From: JBEKTY01 sp049515555
GTDB lineage: Bacteria; Planctomycetota; Planctomycetia; Pirellulales; Thermoguttaceae
Direction of reading: 5' to 3'
Assembly (NCBI GenBank): GCA_049515555.1
Contig: JBEKTY010000016.1
Location: 1 to 64,000, forward strand
DNA length: 64,000 nucleotides
A program made the position numbers and the translations under genes. This document shows, one piece after another, positions 52,490 through 60,132 of this stretch. The notes beneath the pieces are model-generated. The model saw only the letters and a list, made by a program, of their open reading frames with translations, did not search any database and was not told where the DNA came from. How positions within the stretch are numbered: the first letter of the stretch is position 1; each line of letters begins with the position of its first letter.

Positions 52490-55054
52490 CTATCGGCTCA
52501 GCAACCTCTCAAATTGCTCCTTGCTCAGTACTGGAACGCCGAGCTCCTTGGCTTTCTCCAGTTTGCTGCCGGGGTTCTCTCCCGCTAAGACGTAGTCTGT
52601 CTTCTTGGAGACGCTCGACGCCGCATGGCCACCGTGTTGCGTGATCCGTTCAGTAATCTCGTCTCGGGTGTATCCTCCGATCGTCCCAGTGACGACGATC
52701 GTCTTGCCCTCCAGCGGGCGATTTCCCCGAACGCGTGGAGCATCCATCTTTACACCGAGGCTCTTGAGGTCGGCGATGGCCTTGGAACCGAAGTCACCGT
52801 GAAGGAAATCGAACACGCTTTGCGCGATGATTGGGCCAATATCCGTTGTATCAGCGATCTCATCAAGGCTGGCCGCGATCAACGATTCCATCGAGCCAAA
52901 TCGCTCGGCCAATACCGTTGCCACGCGGTTTCCAACGTGGCGGATGGACAAACCGTTCAACAGCCGCGCGAGTCCACGGTCCTTACTTTTCTCAATCAAC
53001 TCAAGTTGTTTTCTGGCCTCGTCTTCGGTAATTGTGACGACTCGCCTCAGACCTTTCATAGCATCGACCGTAAGGCGGTAGAGGTCGGCGTAGCACCTGA
53101 CCAACCCCTCATCAACCAGTTGGTCAACGCGTTGTTTCGCAAGCCCGGTCACGCCCTTCTTCTTTGTACCCTCCTTGACACCACCCACGAAGTATTGAAG
53201 ACGGCTCTTGAACTCCTCAATGCCGTAACGATCCACGGCATCGGCATGACCGCGTTCAACGCCTCCCGCGTGTATGGGTATTCCAATCCGGGACCTCGCG
53301 AACACCTCCACTCCCAGCGCTCCCAAAGCGGCCATTGTCTTTGTGCCAATGTCATCGTGCAGACACTCATATATACCTTGGGCGATCATGGACCCCATTC
53401 CGCCCACCTTCGCAATCTGTTCGATCGTTGCCCCCATGAGCAGGTCCACCGGGGCGAACCGGTCAGCCAACGAGATCGCGTGGCGCCTCTTGATTTCCCC
53501 ATTCGACAGGGCTTGCAGAAACCATTCGAGGCCGAATTGTCTTGTTTCTTCGATCCCTCTTACGATCTTCTCCGCGAGCGGTTGCCCCCATTCGTAGTCA
53601 AAACTGAGTCCCGTCAACTGATTAACCGTCAGTCGATATAAGTCAGCGTAGGTTTGAACCAGTTTCTCATTAACAAGCTTGTCGACTAATTCATCGCCCA
53701 GGCCCTCGATGTCCATGGCGTTGCGGCCGGCGAAGTAGCGGATGCGCTCCTTGACCTGGGCCGGGCAGGCGGCGTTGGGGCAGCGGATGTACACGCCCCC
53801 TTCATCCTTGACCAGCCGCGTGCCGCACTCGGGACACTTGGTGGGGAAGGCGAACTTGGGCGGCTCGCCCTTCCGCTCGGCGGCCTCGACCCGCACCACG
53901 TGCGGGATGATCTTGCCCGCCTTCTCGACCACCACCACGTCGCCCGGCCGCACGTCCTTGCGCTCGATCTCCTCGGCGTTGTGCAGGCTGGCGTGGCTGA
54001 CGGTCGTGCCGGCCAGCTCGACCGGCTCCAGGTCGGCCACGGGCGTAATGGCGCCCGTCTTGCCCACCTGCACGCGGATGGCGCTGAGGCGCGTGGTGGC
54101 CTCGTACTTCTCGAACTTGTAGGCGATCACCCACCGCGGGGCCTTCGACGTGGCCCCCAGCCGCTCGCGCTGGTCGAAACGGTTCGCCTTGAGCACCAGC
54201 CCGTCGATCTCGAAATCCAGCTCGTGCAGCCGCTCGATCAACTGCTCGCAATGCTCGATGGCCGCCTCGAAGCTGGGCAGGCACGCCGCGCCCGGCGTGA
54301 CCGGGATGCCGTAGTCCTGCATTTGGGCCAGAAATTCTGTGTGCGTGCGGGCCGCCAGGCCCTCGCAGTAGCCCACCGAATGGCAGAAGAACCGCAGCCG
54401 CCGCTCGGCGCAGATCCGCGAGTCGAGCTGCCGGATGCTGCCGGCCGTCACGTTCCGCGTGTTGGCGAACAGGGGTTTGCCCTCGCGCTTCTGCCGCTCG
54501 TTCAGCAGCACCAGGTCGCGATTGGTCATGTAGACTTCGCCGCGGGGCTCCAAGAGCGGCGGAAACGCGGCGCCGCGGAGCCGCAGCGGGATGTCGTGCA
54601 CCGTGCGGAGGTTGTGCGTTACGTCGTCGCCCACGCGGCCGTTGCCCCGCGTGACGCCCTGCACCAGCCGCCCATCCTCATAAACCAGCGACACGGCCAC
54701 GCCGTCGACCTTTAGCTCGACGACCCACTCGATCGGTTCGCCGGCGAGCAGCTTGGCCACCCGCTGGCCGAACTTCCGCAGATCGTCGAGGCTGTAGGTG
54801 TTCTCGATCGAGAGCATGGGCACGCGGTGGACCACCTGCGGCAGCTCGGCCACCGGCTGGTCGCCCACGCGCTGCGTGGGGCTGTCGGCGGTGATCAGCT
54901 CGGGGTGCTCGGCCTCCAGGCGCTTGAGCCGCTCCAGCAAGCGGTCATACTCCAGGTCGCTGATCTCCGGCTGGGCCTGGACGTAATATTTCCAGTCGTG
55001 GCGGCGGATCTCCTGGCGAAGCCCGGCGATCTTGGCGGCGGCGTCGGCGGACAT
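52490..55054 (-). CDS. ligA: NAD-dependent DNA ligase, enlarged by a duplicated HhH region
   Basis: 854 aa, against about 670 for normal LigA. The adenylation domain has the active-site Lys115 in ELKVDG, plus RGEVYMTN, DGLVLKANR and an OB region (GKTGAITPVADLEPV). The zinc finger is Cys407, 410, 425 and 430. A helix-hairpin-helix region spans about 437-590, and a second copy about 620-772. RYFAGRNAMDIEGLGDELVD aligns with YFVGGVKEGTKKKGVTGLAK, and TYADLYRLTVNQLTGL aligns with CYADLYRLTVDAMKGL. A C-terminal BRCT domain (GKTIVVTGTIGGYTRDEI) follows. Base composition falls sharply at about residue 455. The ligase seals nicks in replication and repair; whether the extra domain alters DNA grip is unknown. 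Confidence 0.92.
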   Translation of the reverse strand: MSADAAAKIAGLRQEIRRHDWKYYVQAQPEISDLEYDRLLERLKRLEAEHPELITADSPTQRVGDQPVAELPQVVHRVPMLSIENTYSLDDLRKFGQRVAKLLAGEPIEWVVELKVDGVAVSLVYEDGRLVQGVTRGNGRVGDDVTHNLRTVHDIPLRLRGAAFPPLLEPRGEVYMTNRDLVLLNERQKREGKPLFANTRNVTAGSIRQLDSRICAERRLRFFCHSVGYCEGLAARTHTEFLAQMQDYGIPVTPGAACLPSFEAAIEHCEQLIERLHELDFEIDGLVLKANRFDQRERLGATSKAPRWVIAYKFEKYEATTRLSAIRVQVGKTGAITPVADLEPVELAGTTVSHASLHNAEEIERKDVRPGDVVVVEKAGKIIPHVVRVEAAERKGEPPKFAFPTKCPECGTRLVKDEGGVYIRCPNAACPAQVKERIRYFAGRNAMDIEGLGDELVDKLVNEKLVQTYADLYRLTVNQLTGLSFDYEWGQPLAEKIVRGIEETRQFGLEWFLQALSNGEIKRRHAISLADRFAPVDLLMGATIEQIAKVGGMGSMIAQGIYECLHDDIGTKTMAALGALGVEVFARSRIGIPIHAGGVERGHADAVDRYGIEEFKSRLQYFVGGVKEGTKKKGVTGLAKQRVDQLVDEGLVRCYADLYRLTVDAMKGLRRVVTITEDEARKQLELIEKSKDRGLARLLNGLSIRHVGNRVATVLAERFGSMESLIAASLDEIADTTDIGPIIAQSVFDFLHGDFGSKAIADLKSLGVKMDAPRVRGNRPLEGKTIVVTGTIGGYTRDEITERITQHGGHAASSVSKKTDYVLAGENPGSKLEKAKELGVPVLSKEQFERLLSR

Positions 55055-55190
55055 GACGGTCTCCGTCTGCTGGGCCGAATTATGATCGGCGCCTATCCTC
55101 GTTATTTATTCGAGCAGTAAACGCCCCGGTGGGGCTTGCCCCCACGGAGCGCTGATTCTCCACTACAACGCCGCAACAAAGGCGACTTTC

Positions 55191-55457
55191 TTATCTCCCG
55201 GTGGCTTCCGCCCGGCCCATCGGGCCGGGCGGAAGCCACCGGGAGAGTAATATCCGAGGAGGCCGCCGGTAGTGGTCAATCATCGCTCCGCCGGCACAAG
55301 GCCGGCGGGGGCGTTCGCAGTTTGAGGTATTGAGGAGGTGGCCGCAGTGGGGACACGGCGCGTCTCCCGGTGGTCGCGACGGCTCGATCCGTAATTCCTT
55401 GCCACACACGGGGCAACGGTTTGGCTCGCCTTCGGGTGTGCGCGACGAAGGTTTCAT
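55191..55457 (-). CDS. Small zinc-ribbon protein with a repeat-derived C-terminus
   Basis: 88 aa from the ATG at 55457; the frame is open to 55511. A four-cysteine zinc ribbon is clear: Cys15/Cys18 in NRCPVCGKEL and Cys35/Cys38 in PCPHCGHLL, with a Pro-rich EPSRPPGDAP linker. In planctomycetes this module, from memory, usually forms the N-terminus of longer proteins. Here it ends soon after HLLNTSN, and the remaining about 45 residues come from GC-rich repeats; the final ILLSRWLPPGPMGRAEATGR is encoded by the palindrome at 55195-55245. Probably a truncated gene. It lies 28 nt after the cupin gene. Confidence 0.5.
   Translation of the reverse strand: MKPSSRTPEGEPNRCPVCGKELRIEPSRPPGDAPCPHCGHLLNTSNCERPRRPCAGGAMIDHYRRPPRILLSRWLPPGPMGRAEATGR
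55195..55245. repeat. Perfect 24-bp-stem palindrome with 3-nt loop
   Basis: 55195-55218 (CTCCCGGTGGCTTCCGCCCG...) and 55222-55245 are perfect reverse complements around ATC. The stem is extremely GC-rich. It sits at the end of the zinc-ribbon ORF and beside another small hairpin (GTGGGG/CCCCAC, 55129-55145). It could terminate transcription or be a REP-like element. Confidence 0.85.
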
Positions 55458-55485
55458 GGGGTAATCAGCCCCGCCGAAGAGCAAC

Positions 55486-55875
55486 TCAATCGCATCCGCA
55501 AGCGGCGGCACACGGGCCCGACATGCCCCGCAAGGGATGCGGGATCAGGCACAGGAACCGCAAGGGGCCCGAGCCCGTGTTGCGAAACTGGTGCACCTCC
55601 TGCGGGGCGATGTAGACCGCCGTCCCCGGCCGCAAGGGGTGCTCGACCGAGCCTTCCAGCACGGCGCCCTGGCCGGCCAGCACGAACACCTCGTGCTCGT
55701 AGGCGTGCGCGTGCCGGGGCGTGTGGCCCCCCGCGGCGATCTCGAACTGCCGCATGGTGAAGCTCGGCGCCCCGTCGTCCGGCCCGATCAGGCAGCGCAT
55801 GGCGCAGCCCGCCGATCCTTCCATCGTCACGGGACTGGCCGAGATGTTCGTATCCTGCGTGACTTTAATGGCCAA
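55486..55875 (-). CDS. Cupin-domain protein
   Basis: 129 aa if started at the TTG at 55875. The cupin barrel is clear: GGHTPRHAHAYEHEVFVLAG carries the first metal-binding motif (two His, one His/Glu), and PGTAVYIAPQEVHQFRNTG the second. Small single-domain cupins bind a metal and act as isomerases, dioxygenases or sensors; function here is unknown. No ATG fits: TTG 55875 has GAGG directly adjacent, while an ATT at 55869 would have GAGG at ideal spacing. A palindromic repeat at 55883-55943 lies immediately upstream and may have replaced the native leader. Confidence 0.7.
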   Translation of the reverse strand: MAIKVTQDTNISASPVTMEGSAGCAMRCLIGPDDGAPSFTMRQFEIAAGGHTPRHAHAYEHEVFVLAGQGAVLEGSVEHPLRPGTAVYIAPQEVHQFRNTGSGPLRFLCLIPHPLRGMSGPCAAACGCD

Positions 55876-55882
55876 ACCTCGA

Positions 55883-55943
55883 TGTATCCGGCACGTTCCG
55901 TGTGCCGTTTCTTCCCAGCGGCACACGGAGTGTGCCGGATACA
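55883..55943. repeat. GGCACACGGAGTGTGCC-family inverted repeat, copy 1
   Basis: 25-bp arms 55883-55907 and 55919-55943 match at 23 positions (TGTATCCGGCACG... and complement). A second member is at 57380-57454. The element is directly upstream of the cupin start. The remaining sequence to 56197 (322 nt from the cupin start in all) shows no gene. Confidence 0.75.
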
Positions 55944-56108
55944 ATAAAAAAGCCTCGAGGTGACGATTCCCAGCGCCGTATCGGTCTCCGCCAAGGAAAC
56001 CTCACTATCGTCAACCTCGAGGTGTTGCGGCGGGCAGCTTGTGGCCGCCTGCCGCATCAATAAATATATTGGGCGATGCGCGCGAGTTTGTCAAGAGGAC
56101 CTTGGACG

Positions 56109-56186
56109 GTGGCTGGTGACTAGTGGCCCGCTAGTGGCTGGCGGGAACTAGCCGCCAGTCACTGCTAGCCACGAGTCACCAGCCAC
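56109..56186. repeat. Inverted heptad-like repeat, GTGGCTGGTGACTAGTGGC arms
   Basis: 56109-56127 and 56168-56186 are complementary at 18 of 19 positions. The units (CCACCAG, CCACTAG and complements) are the same heptads seen before lutC. It ends 12 nt from the stop of the URO-D-like gene. Confidence 0.75.
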
Positions 56187-56197
56187 CAGCCACTGCC

Positions 56198-57208
56198 TCA
56201 TGCCTGGGCCTCTTCGATCAGGGCCAGCAGGTTCGGCAGCGGCACGTCGGCCTGGAGCGTAATGCCCGGCTCGAGGATATATCCACCCCCGCCGCCCAGG
56301 AGGTCTTTCAAGCGCCGGACTTCGTCGCGGACCTGTTGCGGGGTCCCGTGCGGGAGGAGGTCCTGCGTGCGGACGCCGCCGCAGAGGGTCAGGTATGGGC
56401 CGAAGCGGCGCTTCAGATCGAGAATGTCCATGGCCTCGGGCTGGATGGGGTGCAGCACGTCCAAGCCCACGTCGATCAGGTCGCCGACGATGGGCAGAAT
56501 GTTGCCGCAACTATGGTGCAGAATCGCCCGGCCGTGCCGCCGGGCCAGGGCGTAGATCTCCGCCAACAGCGGCTTGAGGAACCGCCGCCAGCACCCGGGC
56601 GACATGAGCATGCCGCGCTGCGTCCCGTAATCGTCGCTCAGGGCAATGCCGTCAAAGGCGAATCGGGCGAAGAGGATCTCCATCGTCTGCAAGATGTAGT
56701 CTGCCAGCCCGCGCAGCAGCCGCTCGACGAACTCGGGATGCAACGCCAGGTCGAGCAAGAGCGTTTCCATGCCGCGCATGAAGGTGGCGCGCTCCCAGAG
56801 GTCGCCGATCCACAAGAACGTGTAGTGCTCGGCGTTGGCGGCGGTCCACCCTGCGAGGTGCTGGAAGCGATACTCGGCCGCCGGATCGGGAAAACGGTAG
56901 CCCGCCAGGTCGGCCTCGCTCAGGCATGGGCCGACGGGCGCGCCGCGGTCCAGCTCGCTCGTGGTCCAGGCGACGCCGAATTCGTCGGCAACCGTCGGGC
57001 CGAACTGGCTGGGCAGGGCGTACAGGGGCTTGATCGACGCCGGCCCGCTCATGCGGATGGGCAGGCGGAGCGCCTCTTCCACGTCGCGCACGGCGTAATG
57101 CGTTTCCAGACGCGACCGGGCGGGCGGCGAGAAACTGAAGTTGTAGGGCACCACGGGCGGCTGACGGTGCTCTAGCGCGGCTCGAATCCACTCGCGATCA
57201 CCGCTCAT
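56198..57208 (-). CDS. Uroporphyrinogen decarboxylase-like (URO-D superfamily) protein
   Basis: 336 aa from the ATG at 57208 with AGGAAAC upstream. A URO-D-type TIM barrel is suggested by DREWIRAALEHRQPPVVPYNF at the start, IALSDDYGTQRGMLMSPGCWRRFLKP, ILHHSCGNILPIVGDLIDVGLDVLHPIQP, and LCGGVRTQDLLPHGTPQQV. True HemE has an N-terminal Arg-rich substrate motif not seen here. Members of this wider group include corrinoid-dependent methyltransferases (MtaA/CmuA type) and many uncharacterised planctomycete proteins. It is an isolated gene between repeat clusters. Substrate unknown. Confidence 0.75.
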   Translation of the reverse strand: MSGDREWIRAALEHRQPPVVPYNFSFSPPARSRLETHYAVRDVEEALRLPIRMSGPASIKPLYALPSQFGPTVADEFGVAWTTSELDRGAPVGPCLSEADLAGYRFPDPAAEYRFQHLAGWTAANAEHYTFLWIGDLWERATFMRGMETLLLDLALHPEFVERLLRGLADYILQTMEILFARFAFDGIALSDDYGTQRGMLMSPGCWRRFLKPLLAEIYALARRHGRAILHHSCGNILPIVGDLIDVGLDVLHPIQPEAMDILDLKRRFGPYLTLCGGVRTQDLLPHGTPQQVRDEVRRLKDLLGGGGGYILEPGITLQADVPLPNLLALIEEAQA

Positions 57209-57247
57209 AGATGTTTCCTGCCGGCCTTCAACGTTTCTGTGCCGAGA

Positions 57248-57314
<67 letters not shown>

Positions 57315-57379
57315 GGCGCTATTGTCGCCTGCGAGGGGCCGTTGTCAACGGGCGATCATTCTGGTATCGTGCTTCTGAC

Positions 57380-57454
57380 GTAGCACGCCACACTCCGTGT
57401 GCCGTCTGCTGAAGCGGAAAGAGGCACGGCGGACGGCACACGGAATGTGCCTAC
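57380..57454. repeat. GGCACACGGAGTGTGCC-family inverted repeat, copy 2
   Basis: CACACTCCGTGTGCCGTC near 57389-57406 pairs with GACGGCACACGGAATGTG at 57432 onward. The flanks GTAG and CTAC also pair. It is the same family as 55883-55943 and ends 28 nt before the GNAT start. Confidence 0.7.
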
Positions 57455-57482
57455 TACCTTGGCGCGGAAGCGGGCGACACGC

Positions 57483-58454
57483 ATGTTAGCAAGTGGAATT
57501 GTAATCGAGCGGCTGCGGCCGCCACTGGCGTCGGGCGAGCTGCTGGCCCTGCTAGGCCACAAGGGGAGCCCGTGGATCGACGACATCCGCCGCCGCACGG
57601 CAGGCGCGTGCCCCGAGAGCAGCGATCGTTTCTTTGTCGCCCGCTCCAGGGCGGGATTGGTAGGGCACGTGTGGTATACGGCGGCGGCGGGTCAGCCGCG
57701 GATCGGCCTCTTGGGGCACGTGTACACGCGGCCCGAGTGTCGCCGCCAGGGCGTCGCCCGGGGCTTGATGCAGTCGGCGACGGCCGATTTCACGGCTTCC
57801 GGCGGCGCGGTGCTGCTCCTGTTCACCTCGACGCCCGAAACGCTGCCATTCTACGAGCAACTGGGCTTCCGGCAGCTTTACTGCAAGCCGGTGCTGCACG
57901 AGATGGACTGGGCGATGTGGCATCCCGCCGGATCGCAGACGGTCGTGACCGGGTTGTTTGGCCCCTCGGCAGTCCGTGTCCGCCGGCTTACGGCCGGCGA
58001 TCTGGCCATGTACTGCCTGCTCTACAACCTGGAGTATCAGACCCGGTTGAAGGATTGGGCCCAGCCAATCGGCACGGGCCTGGAGACCGAATGGACTTTC
58101 ATCACCTTGATGGAACGGATCCGGAGCGGGCAGGCCGTATGCTGGGTGGCGGAGAACGACCAGACGATCGTGGGCATCGCCAGCCTCGTGCGCTGCGGCT
58201 TCGCCCATCAATCGCACCTGGCGGCGATAGACTGCTACACGCATGCCGCTTTCGCCGAGACGGGGCAGCGGCTGGTCGAGGCGTGTCTGGCCGGCCGCGG
58301 CGAGCTGGGCGTCGAGATCGTCTACGCGCTGGCCGCGGATGAAAGCAAGCGCCGCGAGTTCTCGGCGCTGGCCTTTACCGAGAGGGCCCATCTGCCGGGC
58401 CACTACAAGATCGAGAACCAGCGGGACGATTGCTGGTTGTTCGAGGTCGAGTGA
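57483..58454 (+). CDS. Tandem GNAT-domain acetyltransferase
   Basis: 323 aa from the ATG at 57483; earlier in-frame codons lie in repeat sequence. The N-terminal half is a GNAT fold: GLVGHVWYTAAAG, then the acetyl-CoA-binding HVYTRPECRRQGVARGLMQ and LPFYEQLGFRQLY. The C-terminal half (VRRLTAGDLAMYCLLYNLE, IVGIASLVRC, CYTHAAFAETGQRLVEACL) looks like a second, degenerate GNAT domain. Such proteins transfer acetyl groups to amines; the substrate is unknown. A GGAAG lies somewhat far (13 nt) upstream. Confidence 0.78.
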   Translation: MLASGIVIERLRPPLASGELLALLGHKGSPWIDDIRRRTAGACPESSDRFFVARSRAGLVGHVWYTAAAGQPRIGLLGHVYTRPECRRQGVARGLMQSATADFTASGGAVLLLFTSTPETLPFYEQLGFRQLYCKPVLHEMDWAMWHPAGSQTVVTGLFGPSAVRVRRLTAGDLAMYCLLYNLEYQTRLKDWAQPIGTGLETEWTFITLMERIRSGQAVCWVAENDQTIVGIASLVRCGFAHQSHLAAIDCYTHAAFAETGQRLVEACLAGRGELGVEIVYALAADESKRREFSALAFTERAHLPGHYKIENQRDDCWLFEVE

Positions 58455-58516
58455 AGGCGGAAGGCGGAGGGCGGAACTAGCCGGCAGCTACGGACCGCAG
58501 AATCAATAGATGTATT

Positions 58517-58561
58517 CATCTCGCTCCGCGAGATGGGCTTTCATCTCGCTCCAGCGAGATG
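58517..58561. repeat. Two adjacent small hairpins, CATCTCGCT..AGCGAGATG
   Basis: 58517-58535 and 58542-58561 are near-identical, each self-complementary (CATCTCGC / GCGAGATG). They lie between convergent genes and could terminate both, or be a short dispersed palindrome in tandem. Confidence 0.7.
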
Positions 58562-58653
58562 AGTACGTTGGCGAACACGACGATAATTGATTCGCCGGTC
58601 CTGACAGCCGCCGGAAGGCGGGGCACAGTCCCCAAGTTGCTTCCCGGCCGCTG

Positions 58654-60027
58654 TTATGCTCCCGTTGTGTTCCGGTCAGGGCGCTGGATCAGCCGCCATA
58701 GGGCATAAGCAACGCTGCCGGCCAGCAGCGTCGCCAGCCCGGCGAGAATGTACCAGCCGCCGGCGCAGGCGAAGCCGAAGACCCAGCCGGCCAGGGCCAC
58801 GAGGGCCGGCAAGGGGTACAGTGCCATGCGGAACGCGGACGGTGCGGGCGGAGCGTCCCCGACGCCTGCCGCGGACCGCCTGCGCAACATGGCCACGGCC
58901 CCGATCTGGGCAATGAACTGCACGAGGATGCGGGTCGTGAACAGGGCACTGATGACCGCATCCAGCGGGAAGAAACTGGCAACCACCGTTACGGCGCCGA
59001 GCACCAGCAGCGAAACGTGCGGAAAGTCGCCGCGGGGGTGCAGCCGCGCGAAAGCGGAGAAGAAGAATCCGTCCCGCGCCGCCGCGTACGGGATGCGCGA
59101 GTAGGACAACAGCAGCGCAAACACCGACGCGAAGGCGGTCCAGCAGATCAGCACGGTTATCACCACGCCGGCCGTGCGGCCATAAAGCGTCTCCATGAAC
59201 AACGAGCCGACGAATCTCGACTTCATCGCCTCCTGCCACGGCACGACGCTGATGATCGTGCCCTGCATGGCCAGGTAAATCGCGGCCACAACCAGGACCG
59301 AGAGCAGGATCGACCGCGGGATGGTCCGCGCGGGCTCCCGCACTTCTTCGCCGATGTAGCAGACGCTGTAGTAGCCGAAGAAGTTGTACATCACCAGCAG
59401 CATGGCGGAGCCAAGCCCCAGGACGAACCCCTGCGAGAACGTGAAGGCCGGGGCCGGGAAGGCGAAGGCGGCGCGGGCGTCGAAATGCCACAGGCCCGGG
59501 AGCAGCACGGCGGCCATGGTGACGATTACGCCCAGCCAAAGCGCGACCATGAGTTTTCCCACCGACTCGATCCGGCGATACAGGAGCACGACGCCCAGCA
59601 GGCTTACCCCCGCCGCCAGGCACTGCATGCAGATCGGGCCCATCGGTACGAGGTAGGTGAGATATTGGGCGAAGCCGATGCTGCCCGAGGCGATTTCCAA
59701 CGGTCCGGAAAGAATGAACTGCCAGATGAACAGAAAGGGCAGCAAGCGGCCCAGGGAGGTTCGGGCGTAGGCCACCTTCAAGTACTCCAGGGTGCCGCCG
59801 GAGGAAGGCACGGCGGAGCCCAGTTCGGCCCAGACCATGCCGTCGCAGACGGCCAGCACGGCGCCCAGCACCCAGCCGAGCACGGCCTGCGGGCCGCCCA
59901 TGGTCTCGAGGATCATGGGGATGGTGAGGAACGGCCCCACGCCGATCATGTTGGACATGTTCATGGCCGAGGCCTGCAACAGCCCGAAACTGCGGTGCAA
60001 CGCGGGCGGTTGGGGATCAGGCGTCAT
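58654..60027 (-). CDS. APC-superfamily amino acid permease
   Basis: 457 aa from the ATG at 60027 with AAAGGA upstream; earlier in-frame codons lack such a site. The protein is strongly hydrophobic with about 12 predicted membrane segments. The first helix carries the APC substrate-binding glycine motif (NMIGVGPFLTIP). Helix 6-like sequence (MLLVMYNFFGYYSVCYIGEEVREPARTIPRSI) includes the family's conserved E-x-x-x-P-x-R-x-I-P signature. These transporters move amino acids or amines by proton symport or antiport across the inner membrane. No neighbour indicates the substrate. Confidence 0.88.
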   Translation of the reverse strand: MTPDPQPPALHRSFGLLQASAMNMSNMIGVGPFLTIPMILETMGGPQAVLGWVLGAVLAVCDGMVWAELGSAVPSSGGTLEYLKVAYARTSLGRLLPFLFIWQFILSGPLEIASGSIGFAQYLTYLVPMGPICMQCLAAGVSLLGVVLLYRRIESVGKLMVALWLGVIVTMAAVLLPGLWHFDARAAFAFPAPAFTFSQGFVLGLGSAMLLVMYNFFGYYSVCYIGEEVREPARTIPRSILLSVLVVAAIYLAMQGTIISVVPWQEAMKSRFVGSLFMETLYGRTAGVVITVLICWTAFASVFALLLSYSRIPYAAARDGFFFSAFARLHPRGDFPHVSLLVLGAVTVVASFFPLDAVISALFTTRILVQFIAQIGAVAMLRRRSAAGVGDAPPAPSAFRMALYPLPALVALAGWVFGFACAGGWYILAGLATLLAGSVAYALWRLIQRPDRNTTGA

Positions 60028-60053
60028 GTCGCGTGGTCCTTTATCGGGCTCTT

Positions 60054-60086
60054 GGTGGGGCTTTTCTGCGCTCGACCCACCCTGCC
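60054..60086. repeat. GGTGGGGC..CGACCCACC hairpin element, copy 2
   Basis: GGTGGGG and CCCACC flank a CTTTTCTGCGCTCGA centre. It is a variant of 43651-43682. It lies 26 nt upstream of the permease start, between two minus-strand genes. Confidence 0.5.
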
Positions 60087-60132
60087 ATGCTATGTGCAAG
60101 ACACCGCTATTGGCCCGCTACGGCGCCGGGGC

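Noticed and set aside
55195..55245. Ordinary rho-independent terminator
   Set aside because: The stem is longer than typical, lacks a T-run, and lies inside an open frame; a REP-like element fits better, although a terminator role is not excluded.
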